7,083 nucleotides of DNA, taken from Candidatus Limimorpha equi (GTDB lineage: Bacteria > Bacteroidota > Bacteroidia > Bacteroidales > F082). The position numbers and the translations under genes were made by a program. The first letter of the stretch is position 1; every line of letters begins with the position of its first letter. The stretch is taken from the NCBI GenBank assembly GCA_018065885.1, contig JAGHSL010000259.1, positions 1-7,083 of the forward strand, given 5' to 3'. Below the pieces are notes generated by a model. The model saw only the letters and a list, made by a program, of their open reading frames with translations. It searched no databases and had not been told where the DNA came from. Shown piece by piece: positions 1-6,648 of this stretch.

Positions 1-833
1 ATAACAATTATATCCACGGCAACCACGGCAATGCGGCATATCTCGGCTGGGATGTTTCGGTGGGCCGTTTCCACGACAACATCATTGTCAACAACGAAGG
101 TTTTTCACCCGTGATTGGCTCCACCGCTCCAAACTACTCGCATTATTACAACAACACCATCGCCAACAATAGCAGCGAAGGCTTTTTACATGGCAACGGT
201 TCGGGCATTTGGACTTGCGGACAGCAAAAGATTTACAACAACATCTTTCATGGCAACACGGGAATCTATTTTGAGCGCATGGATCCGACCCATGGCGACC
301 CAACGGCTTTCAACAACTGCCATGCTTTTCCAAACGGTGTAACTGGTGAAGATGACGTTTATGCCAACCCGCAGTTTACCCAGCCCACCGAAGGCTTAGG
401 TCCAACATTCGACCATTCAACCATGCCTTCCCATTGGACCTTGCTTGAGACCTCGCCATGCCGTGATGCTGGAGCCACCAACATGAGCCAATATTATCCC
501 GAAACCGACTTTTTCGGCAACCCGCGTGTAGTTTATGGCCACATCGACATTGGTGCCGTTGAGTTTCCCGATTTGGATGCCATGGAAGAACTGTCCGCTC
601 AAAGCAGCGTCTTTCCAAATCCAGGCAGAAACATACTTCATGTCGAGACCGAAATGGAAAACGCCATCATAGCAGTTTACAACCTCAGCGGCAGAAAGAT
701 TGTTGAGCAGAAGATTGATGGCGGCTCGGCAAACATCGTTACTGAAAACTGGCCTTCAGAAATGTATTTTTGGAGCATCATTTCGACAGACTCAAAAAGC
801 CTTGTTGAGACAGGGAAATGGGTGAAAGAATGA
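1..833 (+). CDS. Right-handed beta-helix (choice-of-anchor Q-like) surface protein with T9SS type A sorting domain, 5' end missing
   Basis: The reading frame is open from base 3 to the TGA at 831-833. The GTG at 60 is internal, because the residues before it (NNYIHGNHGN and on) continue the same Asn/Gly-rich pattern, so the true start lies left of the window. The visible part begins with short strands rich in N, G, I and Y (NNTIANNS, IYNNIFHGN), typical of right-handed parallel beta-helix coils. It then reaches DIGAVEF (546-566), the motif that usually closes choice-of-anchor Q beta-helix domains. A linker leads to a sorting domain of about 74 residues from VFPNPGRN (609), with VYNLSGRKI in the middle and GKWVKE at the end. 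In known T9SS cargo this domain directs outer-membrane translocation and is removed. The ligand or substrate cannot be told; such folds occur in polysaccharide-active enzymes and in adhesins. The tail is followed within about 10 bases by a palindrome. Confidence 0.85.
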   Translation, partial: NNYIHGNHGNAAYLGWDVSVGRFHDNIIVNNEGFSPVIGSTAPNYSHYYNNTIANNSSEGFLHGNGSGIWTCGQQKIYNNIFHGNTGIYFERMDPTHGDPTAFNNCHAFPNGVTGEDDVYANPQFTQPTEGLGPTFDHSTMPSHWTLLETSPCRDAGATNMSQYYPETDFFGNPRVVYGHIDIGAVEFPDLDAMEELSAQSSVFPNPGRNILHVETEMENAIIAVYNLSGRKIVEQKIDGGSANIVTENWPSEMYFWSIISTDSKSLVETGKWVKE

Positions 834-843
834 TATGATAGAG

Positions 844-863
844 AGACGTAGCACGCTACGTCT
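844..863. repeat. Palindromic repeat, copy 1
   Basis: Arms AGACGTAGC and GCTACGTCT are perfect reverse complements separated by AC, giving a 9-bp stem. It sits 10 bases after the beta-helix stop codon. It is the shortest copy of a family seen three times here (also at 2418-2441 and 5057-5084). No T-run follows, so it is not a typical intrinsic terminator; a REP-like dispersed element fits better. I recall similar GAGACG/CGTCTC palindromes from other Bacteroidota genomes, but could not search for them. Confidence 0.75.
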
Positions 864-864
864 A

Positions 865-910
865 TACAAACATAATAATGACAATCAAATAATTAAAACA
901 AAATGAAAAA
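865..910 (+). repeat. Duplicated A-rich leader, copy 1 (5' untranslated region and start codon of the next gene)
   Basis: This stretch matches 2441-2486 with one mismatch (T873 against A2449), and 874-910 is identical over 37 bases. It includes the ATG at 903-905 and the first Lys codons. It contains no GGAGG-like ribosome site. Instead ATTAAAACAAA directly precedes the ATG, as is common in Bacteroidota, where A-rich leaders replace Shine-Dalgarno pairing. No TAnnTTTG promoter box is visible in the gap, so the gene may be read from an upstream promoter. Confidence 0.8.
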
Positions 911-2408
911 GAGAAACATTCTGGCAATCCTCGTTGCCAGCTTCATTTCGGGCAGCCTTTGGGCGCAAACAGAACCTGTGGAAATCGCACAATCATCGGA
1001 ATATTATTATCGGTGCTTGGAAGCGTTGCCAAATGGCGAGTTCCTCGCTTGCAGCAACAATTGGGACACTCGAACCTTTCGAATACAGAGATTTAACGGA
1101 GATGGTGAAGTGCTGCAGGAAACTGTGCATCCCGACTATGGCTATCAGTTGTATTGCGAAGAAATCTTTCAAGATGAGGAAGGCTACAACTGGATGATAG
1201 GAGGCAAGAATTATGGCGACAGCTTGAGAATCTGCGTAGGATTGATAGGCGACGACCTTTTCTTCAACGAAACGGGATCTTTCCCTTTTGAAAAAGATTA
1301 TGTCTTGCCATTAGTCTATCGGAACGCCGATGGCACTTTCATCATGTCATGCTATAAGGAAAATTATAGAGCCAGTCAATATGTCCGTATTGTTCGATTC
1401 GATGAAATGGGCAATGTTCTGGCAGACCGAAGTTTCGTTGATGACATGTCTGCCAATCCGCAATACGGCGCGTTATTGAATTACACTTTTGTGCCTGACG
1501 CAAACGGTGAGAAATTCTATTTTGCCTTTCCTTATTATTACACGAAGGGTATGCGTGTAGATTGTTTCGAATTGGACAAGGATTTGAATTCAACCCTGTT
1601 CCGTGAAGATGTCTTCAGGAATTTGCCACAACATGGCTTTCCTTCGATTCCATACACCGTGCGTCATCCTCAGACTGGCGAAGTGCTTGTCATGGGAGAA
1701 TTAAGTTTGGCACCGTTTAACGGACAAACTGAGGTAGTACAAGATGCAATGATTGCAAAACTCGATTCCGAGTTCCGTTACCAAGGCATGGCCTGGGGCA
1801 AGACTACTCAAACCCATGACCAGCGTTCTTTGTCAAGGGCTATTGATTTTGGTCAGGATGGCAGCATTTACATGTGTGCCTATATGGACAATTTGGCGAT
1901 ATCGGATTTTTGCGTATCCCGATTCGACGCTAATCTTCACAAACTCGATGAAGTGTTTTATCACAGCCCGTTGTATAGCACCATTCCGTTTTACATTTGT
2001 GTTTTGACCGATGGTAGTTGCGTAATCAGCACTAACGGAAGTACGAGAAACCCAGATGAACATGTTACTGCCAATGCCATTTTCCACATTCCCGCTGAAG
2101 CTTTCCTAAGCGTAGAGGAAGCCCACGCCAATGGCCTGAAGGTGGCTATTGCCTACCCGAACCCGGGCGGCAACGAAATGCACATCCGCACTGCGGTTGA
2201 GAATGCCGCCGTGGAGGTTTACGACATGAATGGCCGCCTTGTGGCGCAGCAGCCTCTCACGGAAACTGAAACGGTGCTGGATGCCACGGATTGGGCAGCG
2301 GGAACATACATTTGGAAGGTGGTTTCGGGCGTTTCGACACTTCGACAAAGCACAGCGACCACAGGCTCAACGACCCTTGTTGAATCAGGAAAATGGGTGA
2401 AGGAATGA
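903..2408 (+). CDS. Exported beta-propeller-like protein with T9SS type A sorting domain, function unknown
   Basis: The 501-residue protein starts at ATG 903, right after an A-rich leader. Residues 1-21 form a signal peptide (MKKRN, a hydrophobic core, then SLWA with cleavage before Q22). The body has at least three similar segments: about 41-73 (LPNGEFLACSNN to IQRFNGDGEVL), 141-178 (NADGTFIMSCY to IVRFDEMGNVL) and 318-352 (QDGSIYMCAY to VSRFDANLHKL). Each runs G-[EST]-[FI]-x-x-[AS]-C, then [RV]-F-[DN]-x-x-G-x-x-L, like blades of a beta-propeller. The sorting domain begins near YPNPGGNEMHI (residue 418), with VEVYDMNGRLV and GTYIWKVV, and ends GKWVKE. Relative to the beta-helix neighbour, residues 480-487 are an in-frame insertion within this domain. 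No catalytic motif is recognised. By inference it is a cell-surface or secreted binding or scaffold protein; being only an expressed but vestigial paralogue cannot be excluded. Confidence 0.88.
   Translation: MKKRNILAILVASFISGSLWAQTEPVEIAQSSEYYYRCLEALPNGEFLACSNNWDTRTFRIQRFNGDGEVLQETVHPDYGYQLYCEEIFQDEEGYNWMIGGKNYGDSLRICVGLIGDDLFFNETGSFPFEKDYVLPLVYRNADGTFIMSCYKENYRASQYVRIVRFDEMGNVLADRSFVDDMSANPQYGALLNYTFVPDANGEKFYFAFPYYYTKGMRVDCFELDKDLNSTLFREDVFRNLPQHGFPSIPYTVRHPQTGEVLVMGELSLAPFNGQTEVVQDAMIAKLDSEFRYQGMAWGKTTQTHDQRSLSRAIDFGQDGSIYMCAYMDNLAISDFCVSRFDANLHKLDEVFYHSPLYSTIPFYICVLTDGSCVISTNGSTRNPDEHVTANAIFHIPAEAFLSVEEAHANGLKVAIAYPNPGGNEMHIRTAVENAAVEVYDMNGRLVAQQPLTETETVLDATDWAAGTYIWKVVSGVSTLRQSTATTGSTTLVESGKWVKE
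2340..2363 (+). repeat. 24-base in-frame insertion inside the sorting-domain coding region
   Basis: The upstream gene reads TTTCGACAGACTC here (IST-DSKSLVE). This gene reads TTTCGACA, then 24 extra bases starting CTTCGACAAAGCACAG, then GGCTCAACGACC (VST-LRQSTATT-GSTTLVE). The extra segment resembles its flanks (TTCGACA and CGACC occur in both), which suggests a slipped tandem duplication or a small repeat insertion. Its start also resembles the reverse complement of the GAGCTTGTCGAAG motif at 6776-6794. The reading frame and the terminal GKWVKE are kept. Confidence 0.6.
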
Positions 2409-2417
2409 TGAAGACAA

Positions 2418-2441
2418 AGAGACGTAGCATGCTACGTCTCT
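2418..2441. repeat. Palindromic repeat, copy 2 (perfect 24-base palindrome)
   Basis: AGAGACGTAGCA is followed at once by its exact reverse complement TGCTACGTCTCT. It lies 10 bases after the stop codon of the propeller-like gene, the same place as copy 1 relative to its own gene. The following bases (ACAAACAAAATAATG) are not a T-run, so intrinsic termination is unlikely. It could form a hairpin in the transcript that protects the 3' end of the upstream message, as REP elements do in other bacteria; that role is inference. Confidence 0.8.
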
Positions 2442-2486
2442 ACAAACAAAATAATGACAATCAAATAATTAAAACAAAATGAAAAA
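2441..2486 (+). repeat. Duplicated A-rich leader, copy 2
   Basis: This is the second copy of the leader at 865-910, with 45 of 46 bases the same, placed so that its ATG (2479-2481) starts the protease gene. As in copy 1 it follows directly on a palindrome and contains no Shine-Dalgarno motif. Such identity in non-coding DNA next to unrelated coding sequences points to recent duplication, gene conversion or a selected leader. Confidence 0.8.
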
Positions 2487-5031
2487 CAACAGATTACTTT
2501 ACATTATCATTGCTCTGATGCTGACATCGGTTTCGGCTTTGGCAGGAACCGTTGACAAGCAACATGCAGTAACATTAGGCGCAAAGTTTGTTGAAGCCAA
2601 TTTTGCCGAAAACACATCATTGGAATGGGTTTGCACGGCTGTCACCGAAAAAGGCAACCCTTCGTACCATGTCTTCAACGGCATTCCCGATGGCTTCGTC
2701 ATCGTTTCGGCTTGCAATCTTACCAGTCCCATCCTCGGCTATTCCGAAACGGGCTATTTTGACGGAAACCATATACCGGCGGGCTTGCGGTACTTCCTTG
2801 ACGGATACGGCCAATCCGTTGATTTTGCGGAAGAAAATTTGAAAAAAGCTGATTTTGTGATTGCCAAGGAATGGGAAAACCTTGAACGCTGCGGCAAAAC
2901 GCAAAACTCAAAATCGGTGGTCGTCGAGCCTTTGGTCAGCACGCATTGGGATCAAGACTGTTATTACAACTCACATTGTCCGAAAGACAATGAAGGTCCT
3001 TGCGGTTGTACATACGCGGGATGTGTGGCAACCTCAATGGCGCAGGTGATGAAATATTGGAATCATCCGCAGCAAGGCACAGGCACCCATTCTTACAACA
3101 GCTATCTTTACGGCACCATAAGTGCTGATTTCGGCGCAGCCACCTATCATTGGGACGAGATGCCCGAATCGCTGCAGGGAAACGAACAATATGTAGGTCC
3201 ACTGATATTCCATTGCGGCGTAAGCGTCAATATGGAATATGGCGCCTACGGCAGCGGTGCTTTGCACCAAGACATTCCATCCGCTATGAGTTCCTATTTC
3301 GGTTATGGTGCTTCGCACAATTTGGAGAGAGACGATTATTCATACGATGAATGGGTGAGCATAATGCGCGATGCCTTGGACATGAACATCCCAATCCTAT
3401 ATGCAGGCACCGATGGTGCTAACATGGGACACTCTTTCATTTGCGACGGCTATGACGACAATGGCCTGTTTCATATCAACTGGAGCTGGGGCGGTGTTCT
3501 CGACGGCTATTTCAGCATCGACAACCTGCACACCTACAGCCAGACTTGGAATGTGGCTCAAAAGATGATAGCCGATGCCATGCCGCTCGATGTTTATAAC
3601 AACACGCCCAAAGCACCGTCCAACTTGACTGTTCAGCCGCTTTCCGACGATTCATACACATGCACCGTGCGTTGGAACAACCCGACGAAAGCCTTAAACA
3701 ACAGCAACTTGACACACATCGACCAAATCATTGTCAAATGTGACGGCAGGGTGGTCTTCACCCAGGACGATGTCACTCCAGGTGCAGCTATGGAAATCAC
3801 CGACGAAGTGCCATTCTACGGCTTGCACGACTATCAAGTGTATGCGGTGAACAACGGGAATCGCGGGAGTGCTGCCAATGAAAATGATGTGCGCTTCGGA
3901 CCTTCCTGCGCATGGACCATCGAAGCTGGCACCACCTCTTTCAACGGCTGGCAGGGGGCTTCAATCCAGATAATCAACAATGCGACGCAAGTGATAGCTT
4001 CCTTGACAACACAAACAAACAGCGAGACGTTTTCTGTAGATGTGCCTTTGGGACATGTCTCTTTCGCTTTTGCCAAAGGAAACAGTACGGTCAGCAATGT
4101 AAATTTCGTTATCAAAAACGCTGAAAACCAAATTGTTTATTCCTATTCCGGTTCATTAGATGGCATTGAAGAAGGGACTTTCCTCCAGACGAACAACAAT
4201 TGCGGCAACGGCTCGGATTGCGACACGCCAACTGGCTTTAACGCCTTTGCGGAAAACGACCATGTGGTGCTGACATGGGAAGCCTTGGACGAAACGACGG
4301 ATTACAATGTGTATCGCAATGGCACATTACTGCATACCGTGCATAGCCCTGCCACCACATTCATAGATGAAATTCCGAATCATGGCGGCAACTGTTATCG
4401 CGTGACGACATTCTGCACTTCGGGCGAAAGCGAACCAAGCAACGAAATCTGCGTCACTGTAGGCGATGGCTGCCAACCGCCTACCAACCTATGGTATGAA
4501 ACAACCAGCAGCAACAAAGTGAAACTGACTTGGGAAACGCCCCAACCTCACGACGGTCTCTCTGGATTTTACATCTACCGCACCAAGGAAACCGACATGA
4601 ACTGGCAGCAAATCAAGACGCTCGGCGCCAGCTACACTTCCTACACTGACAATAACACATTGGATGACGAGACCTCTAATCTTTACAAGGTCGTGGCCTA
4701 CTATCAAGCCTCAGACTGCTATTCCGCTCCGGCACGTTCAAGATACAACGAGTCTGAGTATTTCGTAAGGGTGTATTGGTCGGTCGACGGAATGAATGAA
4801 ACGCACACGGACAAAGTAAAAGTCTATCCTAACCCTGCTTCGAACACAATACAGATTAAAGGCATTGAACCAACTGTAATCCAGCTATACAACACTTTCG
4901 GACAGTTAGCGAAAACTATTGAAAACGCAGCCAGCATCTCATTGGATGGTCTGGCGGAAGGCGTGTATATGCTGCGCATTGAAGATTCAGAGGGGAAAAC
5001 ATTCCTGACGAAAATGGTTGTTAAACGATAA
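2479..5031 (+). CDS. Family C10 (streptopain-like) cysteine protease with Spi propeptide, fibronectin-III-like modules and T9SS sorting domain
   Basis: The protein has 850 residues. Residues 1-22 are a signal peptide ending SALA. Residues 24-115 (DKQHAVTLGAKFVEANF to DGFVIVSA and GYSETGYF) fit the Spi/C10 propeptide that keeps the enzyme inactive. The catalytic domain spans about 150-370: GCVATSMAQVMKYWNHP carries the nucleophile Cys182, GHSFICDGYD carries His318, and FHINWSWGG carries Asn334 and Trp335, so the active site is complete. There follow a fibronectin-III-like module (about 378-475), a jelly-roll-like segment beginning CAWTIEAG with FNGWQGASIQI (477-575), and two more fibronectin-III-like modules (582-660, 666-755). 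The sorting domain starts at VYPNPASN (782) and ends KMVVKR, a different tail from the GKWVKE of its two neighbours. Known C10 enzymes such as SpeB and interpain A degrade host proteins; secretion by T9SS and a proteolytic role are expected, the target is unknown. The start is fixed by the signal peptide and the A-rich leader. Confidence 0.93.
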   Translation: MKNNRLLYIIIALMLTSVSALAGTVDKQHAVTLGAKFVEANFAENTSLEWVCTAVTEKGNPSYHVFNGIPDGFVIVSACNLTSPILGYSETGYFDGNHIPAGLRYFLDGYGQSVDFAEENLKKADFVIAKEWENLERCGKTQNSKSVVVEPLVSTHWDQDCYYNSHCPKDNEGPCGCTYAGCVATSMAQVMKYWNHPQQGTGTHSYNSYLYGTISADFGAATYHWDEMPESLQGNEQYVGPLIFHCGVSVNMEYGAYGSGALHQDIPSAMSSYFGYGASHNLERDDYSYDEWVSIMRDALDMNIPILYAGTDGANMGHSFICDGYDDNGLFHINWSWGGVLDGYFSIDNLHTYSQTWNVAQKMIADAMPLDVYNNTPKAPSNLTVQPLSDDSYTCTVRWNNPTKALNNSNLTHIDQIIVKCDGRVVFTQDDVTPGAAMEITDEVPFYGLHDYQVYAVNNGNRGSAANENDVRFGPSCAWTIEAGTTSFNGWQGASIQIINNATQVIASLTTQTNSETFSVDVPLGHVSFAFAKGNSTVSNVNFVIKNAENQIVYSYSGSLDGIEEGTFLQTNNNCGNGSDCDTPTGFNAFAENDHVVLTWEALDETTDYNVYRNGTLLHTVHSPATTFIDEIPNHGGNCYRVTTFCTSGESEPSNEICVTVGDGCQPPTNLWYETTSSNKVKLTWETPQPHDGLSGFYIYRTKETDMNWQQIKTLGASYTSYTDNNTLDDETSNLYKVVAYYQASDCYSAPARSRYNESEYFVRVYWSVDGMNETHTDKVKVYPNPASNTIQIKGIEPTVIQLYNTFGQLAKTIENAASISLDGLAEGVYMLRIEDSEGKTFLTKMVVKR

Positions 5032-5037
5032 ATTTCA

Positions 5038-5130
5038 ATGAAAAACGACTGGTCCTGTAGAGACGTTTTGCAAAACGTCTCTACGCAAACTGGCCGCGAA
5101 ATCGAATCGGGGAAATGGGTGAAGGAATGA
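5038..5130 (+). pseudogene. Orphan T9SS sorting-domain tail in frame downstream of the protease stop codon
   Basis: The protease ends with TAA at 5029-5031. In the same frame no stop occurs again until TGA at 5128-5130. The open stretch has an ATG at 5038 and would encode a 30-residue peptide ending VSTQTGREIESGKWVKE. The last ten codons (5101-5130) match the tail of the other two genes; 18 bases (5113-5130) are identical to 2391-2408. The palindrome at 5057-5084 is embedded in this stretch. It is probably a relic of an earlier sorting-domain end, or a fragment copied in by recombination. A translated small peptide or read-through extension is possible but unsupported, since there is no signal peptide and no complete domain. 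Confidence 0.5.
5057..5084. repeat. Palindromic repeat, copy 3 (perfect 28-base palindrome with a different core)
   Basis: GTAGAGACGTTTTG is followed directly by its exact reverse complement CAAAACGTCTCTAC. The outer GAGACG/CGTCTC matches copy 2, and AGACG/CGTCT matches copy 1. The inner ten bases (TTTTGCAAAA) differ completely from the TAGCATGCTA core of copy 2, yet remain perfectly self-complementary. It lies 25 bases after the protease stop. GCAAACTGG follows rather than a T-run. Confidence 0.8.
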
Positions 5131-5153
5131 AAATCCCTACAAGTTTGAAAAAT

Positions 5154-5235
5154 GCCAACTTCCCAAGTGAAAACGCGCCAACTTCCCAAGCAAAATTGCG
5201 CCAAGTTCCCAAGTAAAAACATGCCAAGTTCCCAA
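5154..5235. repeat. Iteron-like tandem array of a 23-base unit, about 3.6 copies
   Basis: Units start at 5154, 5177, 5200 and 5223, each exactly 23 bases apart, the last truncated. Each opens with the core GCCAASTTCCCAA (S is C in the first two units and G in the last two), followed by a variable, mostly A-rich filler. Within the core CCAA occurs twice, 8 bases apart. A decayed extra unit may precede it (ACAAGTTTGAAAAAT, 5139-5153). The period is not a multiple of three and there are no unique spacers, so this is neither coding nor CRISPR. It ends 72 bases before the ATPase start, where a set of protein-binding sites would be placed to control that gene; the binding partner is unknown. Confidence 0.8.
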
Positions 5236-5251
5236 ATTTTACTTTTTATGC

Positions 5252-5282
5252 TTGTTTATCTCGTTTGTTTTCAGTTATTTTG
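5252..5282 (+). promoter_or_regulatory. Weak Bacteroidetes-type promoter candidate for the ATPase gene
   Basis: TTG at 5252-5254 and TATTTTG at 5276-5282 are 21 bases apart, near the spacing of the Bacteroidetes -33 (TTTG) and -7 (TAnnTTTG) boxes. The -7 match is one base short of consensus, so this is only a candidate. If used, transcription would start near 5288-5290, giving a leader of roughly 20 bases and placing the 23-base array immediately upstream of the promoter. Confidence 0.3.
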
Positions 5283-5307
5283 CACCTTGGTTTTAAAAGT
5301 GTGAAAA

Positions 5308-6582
5308 ATGAGAACATACAAGTTCCGCATCGCAGATGATTTGCTGGAGGCACGATTGCGACGAAAAGGTGCTGTTTTGATAGAAGGCCCAAAATGGTGC
5401 GGCAAGACAACTACCGCCGAACAACATGCTGCAAGCATCTTGTATATGGCCGATCCGCAAAAGAGAAAGCAGAACCTACAAGCGGCAAAAATGAATGCTG
5501 GTAGCATCTTGAATGGTGCCGTTCCGCGCCTGATTGATGAATGGCAGATTGCGCCAACCTTGTGGGACAGTGTGCGCTTTGAGGTCGATCAGCGCAATGA
5601 AGTGGGACAGTTCATTTTGACGGGCAGCAGCGTTCCGCCAAAGTCGGATGAAATATATCATAGCGGAACGGGAAGGTTCGCGAAACTGTTTATGCGGCCG
5701 ATGTCGTTGTTTGAGTCGGGTGAATCGTCAGGCAGTGTGAAATTGCAGGATTTGTTCCAACATTCCGATTCTATCGAGGGGGAAAGTAAAATTGACATTG
5801 CGGAATTGGCCTATCTCATTTGCCGTGGCGGGTGGCCGGGCGCTTTGGGTCTTTCGCGAGAAGATGCTCTGGGTCAGGCATTTGATTATTACGATTTGGT
5901 GTGTGATTCCGATGTGTCCCGTGTGGATGATGTTGCCCGAAACGCCCAGCGTGTGCGTCTCCTGATGCGTTCTTACGCCCGTCATCAAGGCTCTATGGCA
6001 ACGGTTGGCACCATCTTGAGCGATATGAAAGCCAATGAAGCCAGTGATTTGTCGGATAACACGATTTATGATTACATCAAAGTGCTGAAAAAGATTTTCG
6101 TTATTGAGGATATGCCGGCATGGAATCCGAACTTGCGTAGTAAGACGGCCATCCGCACCAGTGACAACCGGTATTTCATTGATCCAAGCATTGCCACGGC
6201 AGCATTGGGAATAGGGCCAAACGACTTGATTGATGATTTGGAAAACATGGGGCTGTTTTTTGAGACGCTGGCAGTCCGCGATTTGCGCGTCTATGCTGAT
6301 GCGCTTGACGGACAGGTCTATCATTATAGGGACAAATCGGGGCTGGAATGTGATACGGTTTTGCATTTGCGCAATGGCTCATACGGCTTGATAGAAATTA
6401 AACTTGGTGGCGATGACTTGATTGAAAGCGGAGCGAAATCATTGAAGGCTTTAAGTGAAGCTATCGACACCACCCGTATGCATCAGCCTTCATTCATGAT
6501 GGTGCTGACCGGTATTGGTGATTTCCCTTATCGCCGTGATGATGATGTTTGGGTCGTTCCAATCGGCTGTCTTCGCCCTTGA
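5308..6582 (+). CDS. AAA_14/DUF4143-type ATPase with C-terminal PD-(D/E)xK-like motif
   Basis: The 424-residue protein begins at ATG 5308 after GTGAAAA. Residues 27-34 (GPKWCGKT) are the Walker A loop with Lys33. RLIDEWQ (74-80) is the Walker B strand with Asp77 and Glu78. FILTGSS (102-108) is the following sensor-like strand, and GRF then MRPMSLFES (122-137) is the typical block after it. The middle part (about 190-300) is helical and winged-helix-like (VGTILSDM, TIYDYIKVLKKIFVI). The C-terminal DUF4143-like part has GLECDTVLHL (Asp349) and GLIEIKLGG (Glu363, Lys365), the spacing of a PD-(D/E)xK nuclease-fold core. Members are widespread in Bacteroidota and archaea, often in many copies; their function is unsettled and nuclease activity is not established. 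No partner gene is adjacent: upstream is the repeat array, downstream is rnpB. The absence of a signal peptide indicates a cytoplasmic protein, unlike its left neighbours. Confidence 0.9.
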   Translation: MRTYKFRIADDLLEARLRRKGAVLIEGPKWCGKTTTAEQHAASILYMADPQKRKQNLQAAKMNAGSILNGAVPRLIDEWQIAPTLWDSVRFEVDQRNEVGQFILTGSSVPPKSDEIYHSGTGRFAKLFMRPMSLFESGESSGSVKLQDLFQHSDSIEGESKIDIAELAYLICRGGWPGALGLSREDALGQAFDYYDLVCDSDVSRVDDVARNAQRVRLLMRSYARHQGSMATVGTILSDMKANEASDLSDNTIYDYIKVLKKIFVIEDMPAWNPNLRSKTAIRTSDNRYFIDPSIATAALGIGPNDLIDDLENMGLFFETLAVRDLRVYADALDGQVYHYRDKSGLECDTVLHLRNGSYGLIEIKLGGDDLIESGAKSLKALSEAIDTTRMHQPSFMMVLTGIGDFPYRRDDDVWVVPIGCLRP

Positions 6583-6609
6583 TTTTTTTGTTTGCCGATA
6601 TGTTTTGGT

Positions 6610-6644
6610 TTTGAAAGCAAATATTTAATTTTTTCCTATTTTTG
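6610..6644 (+). promoter_or_regulatory. Bacteroidetes sigma-ABfr-type promoter of rnpB
   Basis: TATTTTTG at 6637-6644 matches the -7 consensus TAnnTTTG at every fixed position. TTTG at 6610-6613 can serve as the -33 box, although the 23-base gap is a little longer than the usual 19-21. The inferred start of transcription, about 5 bases after the -7 box, coincides with the 5' strand of the P1 helix of the RNA (6649), which supports the assignment. Confidence 0.7.
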
Positions 6645-6648
6645 CGCC

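Noticed and set aside
60..62. GTG at 60 considered as the start of the beta-helix gene
   Set aside because: The frame is open to the window edge with the same beta-helix composition, there is no signal peptide after the GTG, and an exported T9SS protein requires one.
844..863. Palindromes considered as intrinsic terminators
   Set aside because: None of the three copies is followed by a run of T; the downstream bases are A-rich or mixed.
4824..5222. Minus-strand open frame of 132 codons across the end of the protease gene and the repeat array
   Set aside because: It is antisense to the sorting-domain codons, runs through the palindrome and non-triplet repeats, and its product has no recognisable domain.
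5139..5235. Repeat array considered as a CRISPR locus
   Set aside because: The period is only 23 bases with a 13-base core and short A-rich filler; there are no unique 25-40 base spacers and no cas genes nearby.
5264..5282. TTTG at 5264 paired with TATTTTG at 5276 as the ATPase promoter
   Set aside because: The gap is only 8 bases, far below the spacing used by Bacteroidetes promoters; the TTG at 5252 fits better.
5728..6366. Minus-strand open frame of 212 codons opposite the ATPase gene
   Set aside because: The plus-strand frame has clear conserved motifs (Walker A, Walker B, EIK) across the same bases; the antisense product shows no motif, signal peptide or leader.
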